DNA of 64,000 nucleotides from contig JAYGXS010000001.1 in the NCBI GenBank assembly GCA_036362985.1, positions 42,842,648 through 42,906,647 on the forward strand, written 5' to 3'. The notes below the pieces were generated by a model. The model was not told the DNA's origin and ran no database searches. It saw nothing but the letters and a program-made list of their open reading frames with translations. A program made the position numbers and the translations under genes. This document shows positions 51,723-62,500 of this stretch, in pieces. The stretch comes from Ligula intestinalis. Its lineage: Eukaryota > Platyhelminthes > Cestoda > Diphyllobothriidea > Diphyllobothriidae. Positions within the stretch are counted from its first letter, which is position 1; the number at the start of each line of letters is the position of its first letter.

Positions 51723-52507
51723 ACTTCGGAAAATGGATTTATAATTCAGTTTGGAGAAAACCACCTTGAAAACCCTCACCCTGGAACTTCAGCCCCATAA
51801 GATACACTACGCCCTGTCTTCCTGTTTTTATCCAGTGACTGGCATTTTATGCCCATCATGTCAGCAATTGTATAAGTCTACATCCAAACCACCTTCTTTT
51901 TGCTTTCAAATCCTTAAAGCACACAAAAGTGATACAATTGAATCGGGACAGTGTTTTATGAAGTATCCAAATCACACGCACGTCCTGCAGGAACAAAAGA
52001 GACATGGGTACGTTTATGGGTGGTCGTTCCACGTCTTACTCCGCATGCTCATGCGGTGTTTGCGTTGCTACACATTTATCGATCCCAAAAATTGCAACCC
52101 TTTTTTACACCTTGCCTCTACTGTGTGGAGTCTACCCTTCCAGTGAGAAGTGCAGGCAAACTCGGAGAGAATGTGGACGGTGACTTACTCTCCGCAAAGC
52201 AGCTAGCAAGAAAACATAGCCTATATTATGTGAATTTTAATGGAAAAGTCTTCAGCAGGATCTTCCTGAGCACTCAGACAGGCAAAATGTCGAAAGAAAA
52301 GTGCACTGTTACTTTGAAGTTAACGCAAAAAACCTTCACTTAGCAAGCAACTGGCACAACCATGATGTGCAAAAATAGTGCAAACGCATTCTCCGATTTC
52401 GCGAGCGAAGTGCAAAAAGTCAAAACTATCATCAACAACTTCCTTTTAATGATTCCAGAGATACCTAAATGTTGAGCCAAATGTTTGCATCCTAGGTATG
52501 TGTATAA

Positions 52508-52920
52508 GTCAAGTAGAAGAAGTCATGCCGATAACCGTAATCATAGTTTTATTATTATGAGCTTTCAAAATCTTGCGGGAGCCCATCGTCAAAGATAAAA
52601 TGGTCAACGGAAAACAAGAAACATCTATAGGGTGCAGGGGGAGGGACCAATAAACTCTCAGTGCAGTGAGTCTGATGTACCAAGCTAGCACCCGTATAAT
52701 GTCCCTGCGAAGGCATCTCCAGCCTCACGGCACTGGTGGTTCATTGATCCCTTCTCCCCTCAATCCCAGCCCCAGTACGGTTACTTGGACCCTCCCCCTG
52801 TACATGTTGCTTATTTTTCGTTGACGAGTTTATACCTGACGATGGACTCCTGCAAGAATGCGAAAGCTCAGATTGATAAAACCATGATTCCGGTGATCGA
52901 CACGGCTTCTTTTCCTTCCT
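52508..52920. repeat. Inverted pair of hammerhead-like repeats
   Basis: The arms (about 52508-52635, minus; 52795-52920, plus) are about 125 bp each with a spacer of about 160 bp. The plus arm has a perfect CTGACGA (52836-52842), a stem II region GGACTC-CTGCAA-GAATGC with two mismatches, and GAAA (52862-52865). The minus arm has TTGACGA, GGGCTCCCGCAAG and GAAA. After GAAA both continue with GCTC and an AT-rich ATAAAA-C-ATGATT-C-GT block, as at 20.6 and 33.6 kb. Confidence 0.7.
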
Positions 52921-53292
52921 CCCGATCTAAGCCTAAAGGTGCAATGATGGCCTGTGATCCGCAAAGCAGTATAGTATATACTCTTGGTAAACGGAAGTTT
53001 CGTGAATGAGTAAGGTCGACAACGGTAATCACTTGTATCTTTATTTCGTGTTTTGCCGAGGCATTGTCATTTGGATTATTGCCCCGCTGACGCCGGTAAT
53101 TTCGAGCCTGACTTCTCCAAAAGTTGGAAATCTTGTCTAAATTTCATAGTCACAATAAGGCGCTCACAAAGTAAGGCATTGCTTTTATCAAAGGAATGTG
53201 GAAAAAATAATAATATATCATTTATGAAGAAGATTTACATTCTCATGAAACTGAATCATTATTTTACAGAAGAAAAAAACGTTACTACGAAC

Positions 53293-53377
53293 CCTTTTTG
53301 AATCCAGGGTGTGTGGCGCATCGTTGAGCACACTTTCGACAGCACTCGGGTCCACGAATGTCACGAACCCGAACCCT
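53293..53377 (-). CDS. msi: Musashi exon: second half of RRM1 (RNP1)
   Basis: The exon is 85 nt. The acceptor TTGTAG precedes an A that completes a split Arg codon (incoming phase 2). It then encodes 28 residues, beginning GFGFVTFVDPSAVESV and ending HTLDSKR. GFGFVTF is the RNP1 core of RRM1, whose aromatic residues stack on RNA bases. The LDSKR end lines up with LDSKTIDPK of animal Musashi RRM1. The frame requires a donor after AGG (GTTCGT), which is GT but otherwise far from the GTAAGT/GTGAGT used by the other exons. The preceding exon, carrying RNP2 and the FIGGLSW-type start of RRM1, was not found up to 64000. The exon identity is secure; the exact donor is less so. Confidence 0.88.
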
Positions 53378-54439
53378 CTACAATGTGAACAAAACAATTG
53401 CAAATGAAAAGAACAAAATCTACTTTGGTATTACGATTACTGGGTAAGTTACAAGATTATTTAAGCAAGGATACTACTATCTATTTTTTTAAGCAGGATA
53501 AAATAAGAGATGTATTTCACCACTGGCACGCAAATATGAAATGTTGAATGAAGGCATTCAAAGCATTGTGGATTGCGGCTACATTAAACTGACTAGATTA
53601 AACTTTCAGTGTGTTGCCATTTTGAATAGTTCGGGGCAAAACTGAGTACATTTGAGATATTGCCGAGGTTAGTTATCTGACCTGTTCACTTACATCCTAG
53701 AACCGTTCCTGTCCTGATTAGCATGAGGAGAGAGTGATCAATAAAAACACAAACGTAGCAGATGTGAGCGGCACTTCTTCTCATGGATGCATGAATTGTC
53801 CGAAAAGAGTAACACACGAACACCAGAATCAACTACAAATCCACAATCTACACAAACATATGCATCCGATGGAATAAGAACTAAGGGTTTCGCTATGGCA
53901 ATGTGTAAAAGAGCTAGGAGAAAATGCAAATTATATTATCTTGAAATCCTAGTTTTTTTCAGAGACTAACGCGATATTTTGTCATGGCAACCATGTTAAT
54001 GAATTTCTGACGCCTTTTAATCTTAAATCTTTAATAGAGAAAATGAACGCCCTCTTTAAACTATTTCTAAACGTTAAAAACTGATGTCGCTACTACGTAA
54101 ACTTTGTTTATTTTTTTCGTCCAGCGTTGGAATCAAGAAAGTTTGAAGTTTAGTTTTTAGCAAGGCAATCATTGTATTATGTCGACATAGTGTCCATTTT
54201 AGTTAAACCTGGCTACTAAAATGGCATTTGTTCCGAAATATGGAAAGTTTTCACGAATCAAAATGCAAAGAGCAATACTCAAAAATGTTATTTAAGCTTT
54301 TGGTCAAGAAAATTAGTACAAATATCTGGGTCATACAATTTATTCTGTTAAAAATGAATACAACCGATGCCCAAGGGGTACTTTAAACTGAGTAATAACA
54401 AGAAATAAAACGCCGTTCACCAGTATGGAAATCATCATC

Positions 54440-54780
54440 TGTCATCATCCATGTGCATCTACTCTTTCACTTTCCCCTGTGGAGCAATATATATTGGCCG
54501 AACAACGAGACGCTTGGAAAAGAGAGAACGTGAACACACATTGGCCTGCTAAGGTAAAGGCTATACTAGATCGATCTCGAGTTTTATTCTTGCGCACCTT
54601 ATCGGCATGAATCACCAAGTTGATAGAAATGAAGCCTTTCAGGCTGTCTACCGGACACCGGGCAACTTCTCCAATGGCCTACGTCAGCGGGTGCTAGCAA
54701 CAGCCGAGGCAGTGGCTATAAGGCTAGCGAATCCCATGCTGTGCTGTCAGAAGACGCTAACACAAGTCCTTTAGCTTCCG
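54440..54780 (+). pseudogene. Penelope-like element GIY-YIG endonuclease remnant (better preserved)
   Basis: The plus-strand frame reads AIYIGRTTRRLEKREREH, the YIG half of the GIY-YIG motif with the family's RTTRRL and R-REH residues. After a stop (TAA in AC-stop-GKGY) it continues SISSFILAHLIGMNHQVD, then EAFQAVYR, LRQRVLATAEAVAIRLANP and CCQKTLTQ. This order (I-HL, H-VD, VY, AEA-AI-L, P-LC-QK) is that of Penelope-like endonucleases. A stop codon and the absence of an adjoining RT make it a relic. It is the same subfamily as the copy at 39.4-39.9 kb. Confidence 0.82.
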
Positions 54781-57700
54781 TGGCCAACACCAAAGTCAGG
54801 TGACGCACGCATATCGCTCACAACCCCTAGTCGTTCGCTCCGTACAAGTGACAGTAATTAGCACTCCACGTACCTAACCCATGACCAACGCGCACAACCT
54901 ATCCTAATTTCTTCCCCTTCTCCTCATCACCAAATGCACATACCGCTGCACGCCGGTATCGCCATGCGGGCGGCATGAAATTGATAAACGGTAATCAGAG
55001 CACCCCTATTAATCCTGTAAAACTGTACGATTTTCATTATCCTTAGAATTCTACTGGTCTGGTGACAAATTTCTGAAAACATGTATATTTGCCAATAAAC
55101 TTTCTGCATGATAGATATTTTCTTTGCCCCATGGGTCGGTATGCTAACCACCGCCTTTTCAAATTCTAACGTAATGGACCTTTTTGGTGCTCCTTAGCTG
55201 TGTACGAATTTTATTTGCGTATGTGGTTATATTTCTGTGTCTGGAGCGCTCTGCGTCTTATTAGCCCTTCAAATCACCGTAGTTTAGAAAGATTGATATC
55301 CTCCGGTGCACTTTAATTGAGGCCTGTACGGTACTGCAAAAATAAAAACCTGCCGCTGAAGACGCGAATATGTAGGTTGTTAAATGAACGCTTCCCCATA
55401 TTTTCTATCCTTCTGTGGATAAATATATATGTCAGCTAAACTAATGGAAAAGCAAAATCACATAACTGGCTACTTTTGCATGCCACAACTAGTTGACTAA
55501 GCCCCCACAGAGATCAGCAACGCTCCTTATATTTTCGACTGAAACACCATTTCCAACCTTTTAACTTCTTCGTCACGGAGCCGGTTGCATGAACGCAGCT
55601 TATGTGAAGGAAGGCTGCGCACGCTGTGTCTTCGTATTTTATGGCAGAATAATGGGCTGACGAATGATCACGAAGGCAGACTGGCGGGCCATGATGTGTA
55701 GCTGCATTCCAACTGTCACTGCTGGGCTCTTTTTAAATGACATCGCGGCTTCAATCTAGTTTTTAGACGTACGATGGCAGTTGCTCCTGCTTTTTAATTT
55801 TCAACATCTTCGTGTCGCCCAACAGCAGTTATTCTCTGACCTTCATATGACGTCTAACGCACATAACCACTAAGTTAAAGCATGCAGCTAGGAGACATAC
55901 GTTTAGCTTGAACCACTGAAATTGCTGCATGAAAATCGAGCTAAAACTGCATCCCAACTTTATAAGGACATGCATATTGACTTTTCCAGTAAGATACTGT
56001 CCGGATAAATAAAATTACATATCTAAAGCCTAATATTATACAGTTAGTGAAACTGCTAAACCTTTTTTCTAAAGCATAGTCCGCACGTGGAAATTAAGCC
56101 AAAGTAAGTGTTCTTAACGCTCTGGACCGGAGAAAAAACGAATGTCATAGCAAGCTGACTAAGCCGAATCCACGTTTTGACGTTAATAAGCTGACAGCGG
56201 TTTCATCAAGGTAAGATAAATGCGTACCACGGTACTCACATAGTGAGCAATTTCTCGGGCAGTTACTTGAAGATAAACAACCAGATGAGCATTCACGCAA
56301 GGGCAAACGAACATCCTACCAATGCGCAGAGCTCTACACATTAATTTCCGGTCACCTAGCACAGATCTACGACTGATAGCAATGAATCATGAATATTAGC
56401 AGCATCATTTTTGCTTCTCCTTCTAAAGAGTAAAAATTGAAGGGGTCGAGAAGCACAATAAAAATCAACATGCTATTTTAATATTAGACAAGATTTCCGC
56501 TTTGTTATTTCCATCTGTGTCTATACATCGACCAGTCAGCACATCTCATCGACAGAAACAGGTTTTGTGGAATAATAAATCTGCCGGATAAAAATTTTGG
56601 AAGTGTAAATAATAAGGAAAACATGCTTTTTTATCAGAACTCAAATTAATTCTTTTAGATTTTGATCAGAAGTGTACGAATGGGAGAATTAAATCAAATA
56701 GGAAGATGTTAGTGGAAGGTTCTTTTAGATCTGCGATCAGAATTTTAGTAGCCCATATAGGCATATGTAAATATTTGACTATGATTGGACACAGTCAAAT
56801 ATGGAAGAGTAGATTTCATTTGCGCTTGTCCTGTAAATATCGATACCTCACGCCATTTGCGGTAGGACATTCAATAGTTTCAAATACACTTATCGCATAA
56901 GGCTGAACTACGTTGAAGTCTTTTTTATCAATCGGAAGTGGATGGCATTTGAAAATATTTTATTTGTAAGATTTAAGAAGTTTTATTTATAAAAGCCAAA
57001 GGATAACAATGTCTGAGGCATATAATTTTGTGGTGAGGTAGGCATTTGATATTATTCTGCTTAAAGACGTTGCTACTTCTTATGCCTACATCATAGTTTT
57101 TATAAAAATCGATTTTATAGAGGTTAAACGGAGAACAGAGAGAGAAATAAGTAAATGATAGGGAAATATGACGCTTTTATAGTGGTTCATTTCCAAAACC
57201 ACCTGTATTTTTCTTTGATTCACAGCTGGCATGATGAAGTAAACGAAAACGCTCGAGCATTTTACCTAATGCTGCTTTTTAAAGAGTTCTGCAAGGTAAA
57301 TTCTAAGGATGAGTCAAAAACCTGAGGCTTACATAAAATTAAGATTCAGTAAATTTCAACATTTCACCTTTTTGACCCTTGCAAATAGAATTGAGTTTCC
57401 CTTTTTTGCCACAAAGCTGCAACGGCCTGGTTCAATAACTGGAGCACAGACATCTACTAGAAACAGTTAGTCAACTATTTTGTTATGCTTCAACTAGGTA
57501 GAAAAGGGATTTGAAAAGTATTACCGTAGCTAATACTCGCTTCTCAGATTCTCATTTCATACATGAATTTGTGTAAGGTTGTAGCAGCCATTACTTATTT
57601 AGAAATGGGGTTAGAATTTTCGACTACGGCTGGCTGACCGCATTGTGGCAGAATGCAGCAGAACAAAGGGGAGCGAGGTGAAGAGAAATATGCTAGTTGC

Positions 57701-58379
57701 CACTATAGAGGAAGTATTGGCATTGCTAAATAAGACAGCAAAGATGTTTGCAAAGCAAAAAATGAGCAGAACAACTATCCCCTGACTTCCCTACTAAATT
57801 ATGTACCTACATCAAACGTAGAAACCAATACTAAAACACGTTTTTATGCTTACATTATTCAAGGCAAAGATACTGCCTCTCATGCTTATGTTCCTCAAAA
57901 AGAAACCTTGTTTTGCGCAGTCTGTGGATTGTTGTGGGCTAGCATTCATTCCGCGTCTAACGGAAATGAATGCAGAGAAAAAGAACAGTTATTTTTCCCT
58001 CGATAAAACGGTCTCTACCCACACCAAGATAAAATCAGACGCGCGTTTTTGAATGAACGATTTCTAGTGTTGCCTGAACTCCGAACATGTAGATACTAGA
58101 CATCTAAATATACTGGAAATGTTTTTTTTCATTTTGAATGAAATGTGGGTTTAAAGATTTTCATTTTTTTAGCCCATGAAGAGGTCACGGAACATTTCAG
58201 GGAGAAACGCATCCACTCTCATTATTCCAAGGGCCATAATGCCATAAAGCGAACTACTATAAAGGAAAACGTGGAATATTAAGGTAAGATGAGTCATATA
58301 GGACGTGCTATTTCTAACGAAATTTTTATTGGCAGGTGAATATTGCCGGCAAAGACAAAGGAGACTGGAATGGCCGTCT

Positions 58380-58952
58380 TGACAACAGAAGCTTATGCAG
58401 CCCCACTCACTTATCCCTAGCACCTGCATGTTTTCCAGCGAAAGCGGTGTTTATCTGGTTTTATGGGCGTTTAATTAGGACATGCAGTGGAATATACTTA
58501 AATGAATGCTACATGCATTTTTATTTTACTGTATTTCGAAGAATTGTTGACTCATATCTGGAGATTTTCCTAATCTGTCTTATCATCTAACTTATTGCAG
58601 AAAAACCCACCTATCAAACTGTAGGTTTCTTGAATTTGCAATAAAATGGTAGTTAGGAGGTTGTCTGCTTCAACTTACCTGTGATCCAACTTACCGTTCT
58701 GAAGGTAGATTAGTATAGTCCGCGGCGCAGAGCGCCGCGCACCCTATCAACTTACATGCAGAACAACCTACTCCCAGCGTCTGCGGGAAGCAATTTCGAC
58801 TACATTGTTCACTTTACATTTACTTCTTAAAATTTTCCTTTCTGCCTTTCCAATTTCCTTACCCCCCCCAAAACTCTATAACCACCATTTTCGCAGGACA
58901 GAATGCTGGGATTAAGGATTTATGAGTGGGGCTGCATAAGCTACTTTTGTCA
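58380..58952. mobile_element. MITE-like DNA element with about 57-bp terminal inverted repeats
   Basis: The left end begins TGACAACAGAAGCTTATGCA followed by GCCCCACTCA. The right end, reverse complemented, begins TGACAAAAGTAGCTTATGCA followed by GCCCCACTCA. Similarity continues for about 57 bases with a few changes. The element interrupts a SINE-like copy, which fixes its borders. The possible target duplication is imperfect (CCGTCT against CCGCCTCT). It encodes no transposase, so it would be non-autonomous. The superfamily is not assigned. Confidence 0.65.
58721..58739. repeat. GC-only perfect hairpin
   Basis: CGCGGCGC-AGA-GCGCCGCG is an eight-pair stem with a three-base loop, standing out in AT-rich sequence inside the MITE-like element. 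Confidence 0.75.
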
Positions 58953-59069
58953 CCGCCTCTAGCTTAAAAGTTGTCTTCAGCCAGGCCTACCCAACCTTGG
59001 GTGTTGAGCAACCTGAGGCTTGCTGATTTAAGGTCCAACACTAACCACTGAGCCACTTGCTCGTTGTCC

Positions 59070-59376
59070 TGCAGGTTAAGAGCGGGAATATTGACATCGT
59101 TTGGTGAACAGCCCTTGATAGCTAACGGAGCTCACTCTTACTGTTCTGTCTTCGAATTTAACCTTGAGCCCCTATCAGCAGTCGCACAGCGGCTTGTAAT
59201 GTAGACAGGTGCATATTCCATGTAAAGAGAAGGGAGACTGGAATGGGCATTTGCGGCTGTCATCAGCCAGTCATACGAAATTTAGGGTGCTGCACTAACC
59301 CAGACTCGAACTCGCAATTTATTGGGCAGAAGTCTGACGTTGTAACCAGTCAGCCATTGGGACGAGCGGGTTCCGT
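59070..59376 (-). mobile_element. Composite block and tRNA-derived SINE-like copy
   Basis: 59070-59222 matches the block found beside the copies at 30.0 and 51.5 kb (GATAGCTAACGGAGCTC). 59226-59376 is a SINE-like copy on the minus strand with B-box-like GCGAGTTCGAGTC, body GGCTGATGACAG and tail CCAGTCTCCCTTC. Confidence 0.6.
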
Positions 59377-59429
59377 CAGCAATCAGCCTGCGTTCATCAG
59401 CGAACGCTAATATTTCTCATCTACACCGG

Positions 59430-59580
59430 CAAGAAAACGCAATCACCGCTCAATGGTTATAGCATTAAACTTTTGATCAACTGGCAAGAGTCTGCAAGTG
59501 ACACTGGGTATGCCTAGCTGATGACGGCTATTAGGCCAGAAACGACCATTGCATTCTCCCTTGTCTTTGTCGACAACAGT
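59430..59580 (+). mobile_element. tRNA-derived SINE-like copy, opposite orientation
   Basis: Plus-strand head CCGCTCAATGGTTATAGCAT (A-box-like), decayed B box, body GCTGATGACGGCTATTAGGC and tail TTGCATTCTCCCTTGTCTTT. It lies head-to-head with the copy at 59226-59376. Confidence 0.65.
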
Positions 59581-62500
59581 TATCTGTTTAAACTACTTGC
59601 CGCAGTACGGTTGCCGGCGGGGCTCGAGAATGACCCCCAAGGCCAAACGTGATGAGTGAGTTCTGTTAGCTATCTGTGAGTATTCACCAAGTAATTATTC
59701 ATAAATATTTATTTGTGAAATCGGGCTGGAATAATGCACCGTGCTTACTCCATAAAGCGATAACACCAATAAAGTAACTCATTTTAGTTTGTTTTATGTT
59801 CTCTTTTAGACATTTATGTGGTCAAGCATTTGATCTTATTATTCACTGTTTTGTTGGAATTTGATTATTATCTCAATTATTAAGATTTTGTGATTTATTT
59901 GTAGTTGCTCCTCCTGATGTTGATAACTGTAGAACGATGTTATTTTGACTTCTGCCCCTTGCATAAATCAGCAAAGATTAGGCATTATTAGCTCATGCAT
60001 CCGATTGCAACAACCAGTTTTCTTGCAGTTGCTATTTTTTGATTTGGTATGGTACAGTAGGTCACATATCTGATGCAAAATTGAGGATTGAGGGATTAAC
60101 CAGAAACTTGAGGTCGTTTATTCAGTTATTTGAGTTAGCTTGAGGCGCAAAATGCTGTTTACTGGAATTGAATTCCGTTCAGGTCAGTATATTTTGAGAA
60201 AATGTAGGCATAAATGAGCGAAATCCAACGTTCTTTGATTACCAAGGAATTTCCTATGCTATTAAGCACTGCGGAGAAAAGATTCATATTTGTGCGTGCT
60301 GAAGTATAAAAAAATTCACAAAGAGAAGAAAAAGTTTAATTATATTTGTTCACTACAGAGAATATATTGATTGGCGTCCATGAAATTGAGATTAGTCTAC
60401 TTACGAAATACAGAACTAGAGTCGAAAAAAGGTTGATGAATCTAGTTAACAAATGTTTGCTCTACAAGCACGTTACGTTTGGTGCCCTAAAAATAAGTAA
60501 TAAACTTACAAGATGCAAAAATGTGCTTTACTTCGCCGAAATTAGTAGGCCTATTTGACTTAAGATGGACTTCCTCGTAATCTCATATGTTTCTAATTAA
60601 CCTCGTAAACTAAGTGCATCCAAATGTTGTCAAAATATAGACGAAAATCAATAAATATCAAATTTCCCAACTGAAAAAGTAGAAGATTACCATGTTTAAG
60701 GATATTGGAAGATATTTTGGGTCACTCTTTTGTCCAATTAAACTCAAAGGGCACTGCTTTGAAGTAAAACAATGTATTAAAAACTGCTCTGGTTTACGTA
60801 GAAACGAAATTTTGTTCATTTCCAGCGCAATTTTTTCCTTTCATTCTTAGAGCAGTCAAAAACCGGTCAAAATATGCCATTTCGATCTTGACTTTAACTT
60901 CAAAAAGCATATCGTACACAGATATTCGACTTCCAAATCTCTAACAAAAGCGCTTTTTAAGGAGGTAACTTGTTCTCAAAAGTTTTTTAATTTATCTAAG
61001 TCGTATTCATTTTTGGCTTTTGTTGTGGAACTTATTTTTTCTCGGCAATAAGTTGACATATTTGGGCGATTTTTAAATCCTGACCCACACAGGCTGCTAC
61101 CAAAGGAGGAATGTTTAAGATTTCATTATTAAGGTAAATGCTTTTAAGGTATTTCTTTCTTCTAAGTTTTCGGTAATTAGGTTAAACGAAATCGGTATTT
61201 ATGGACAAACAAAGCAAAACTGTTTAATTCGTAAAGTGTCCAGCAGCATTTCCAAAAAAATTTGCTGCTCGTCTCCCTCAAACTTTCGAAATTATTTTTA
61301 AAAATATGTGACAAACGGAAATTTCTTTCAATATACACAGGATGGTATGAATTCGATTAAAAGAACAACTGTAATCTAACTTTGTAGTAAACAGCCAGCC
61401 TATCCGTGTGTGGCCATCAATGATTTTATATTCCACTCAACAGCCGGGATGTGATTTTCATAGAAAATCTTTTTGCAATTGTCAATAGAAATTGATACAA
61501 AGCACGCAGGAATCTTTTCATGCATTAAAAACGGAAATGCATCCCAAGATTCAAAATTTGGCAACAACTGTACCTTAGGTGAAAATTTTATTTTCTGACA
61601 CATTGAGTGCAAGTTTAAATGTTATTGGAAAACATTTAGTTTATAAAAACTTTGTTTTTGTACTTACTCTGTATAACCTTGCCATCCTTTTTCATTCCCA
61701 TGCCTTAAACACATTTTTATTTCACATTGCACCAGTAAATTTTCATATTGCTATTTCTTGAGTTTGTAGCTTTTTGGGAAAATTACATTTTTTAATGCTA
61801 GTTAATAGTAATTGCTCAACCAAACTCTGAATTTATTTACTTTTATTTCTTACTTTACTGCTATATTAGTTTGGGGGCACGCCGCGTAAGCTGACTACAC
61901 ACAAAGTGACTCTTATTACGTTTTTGAACTTATTGCGTAAGATTGTCCACTAACTGTATGTCCCAGGCTCTAAAGCAGAAAGGAAGGTTTAATAAACTCA
62001 AATGTGAGCACTAGCGTTACCATGTCAGCATTAAAACAGGCTGTCCAGTAGAAATGAAAAAGACGCGCCCAAGGCTTACTTTGCTGTTAGACCGCTCTTG
62101 GCTTGTTTATAGGACAGCGAGCTTGTCTGTCGAGAAGAGATTTTATGCAAGCATAAGTGCCATTAATATCTGTTTTTGCTTATTTGCGTTAGTATTCAAG
62201 AAACAAAAGTTCAGCAATGTTCCGTAAGCCCGGAAATGATGACTGCAAGTGCGTGATTAAACTTTTTAATCACATGACATAGCAACTGTCATTTAATGTA
62301 ATCTAACTGGAAAGTCGGCAAAATGTAGGGTGAAACCTTTTGGCAGGGATGCCCAAAAAGGCCGCACAAATGCATTGGCCGATTCAACTTCTTTGATAAA
62401 TTATGCTCCCTGAGTCAGCACATAGGAATACTTTAGTCCAAAGTCCCTTCTGTGTCGATGGGTGAAAATGACCTTTACATACTTAATGCATTTTTGCAAT

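Larger units (their letters stand above)
41996..53292 (-). other. Musashi intron within RRM1 (11.3 kb)
   Basis: The intron has an unusual GTTCGT donor and a TTTAG acceptor. It holds a Penelope-like RT relic (43.0-43.6 kb), a diverged copy of the palindromic element (43.7-44.0 kb), a poly-C stretch (about 44474), an assembly gap and a GA microsatellite. A SINE-like copy (51.6 kb) and an inverted hammerhead-like pair (52.5-52.9 kb) are also present. GC-rich patches at 46.4-46.8 kb and two overlapping unrecognised ORFs at 51.75-52.34 kb remain unexplained. I recognise nothing at 47-49.3 and 49.4-51.4 kb. Confidence 0.75.
1747..53377 (-). other. msi: Musashi-family RNA-binding protein gene (locus, 5' partial, 8 exons in window)
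   Basis: Eight minus-strand exons with GT-AG borders join without a frame break into a protein with two RRM domains, a poly-Q stretch and a low-complexity C-terminus. RRM2 is assembled from four exons and reads through RNP2 IFIGGV, then DKTTNRHRGFGFVTF (RNP1), INNKMVEAKKALPKEV. This is the characteristic Musashi RRM2 signature, including the KKA-PKEV tail. RRM1 is represented by GFGFVTFVDPSAVESV and LDSKRIEPKIAVPK. Known of the family: Musashi proteins bind UAG-containing motifs in mRNA 3'UTRs in the cytoplasm and control translation, often in neural or stem cells. A stem-cell (neoblast) or neural role here is inference. Missing: the RRM1 RNP2 half and the start codon, presumably upstream of position 64000. 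Introns run from 2.3 to 18.7 kb. Odd feature: a linker of about 130 residues between the RRMs. Related two-RRM hnRNP/DAZAP1 proteins are less likely because the RRM2 end matches Musashi much better. Confidence 0.92.
58340..59075 (-). mobile_element. SINE-like copy split by a TIR element
   Basis: The tail part (CCAGTCTCCTTTGTCTTTG on the minus strand) is at 58340-58379. The body and head (GTGGCTCAGTGGTTAG, an excellent tRNA A box) are at 58953-59075. Joining these two pieces restores the order seen in intact copies, so the 573 bp between them were inserted later. Confidence 0.65.

Noticed and set aside
51751..52343. Two overlapping plus-strand ORFs of about 130 codons, one with CPSC and other Cys residues
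   Set aside because: Different frames overlap, no domain is recognised and no splice or start context supports either. They may be a decayed mobile element.
60560..61100. Possible further copy of the palindromic repeat family
   Set aside because: Only short AT-rich words are shared (a TTTTTAAGGAGGTA-like segment), too little to support by eye.
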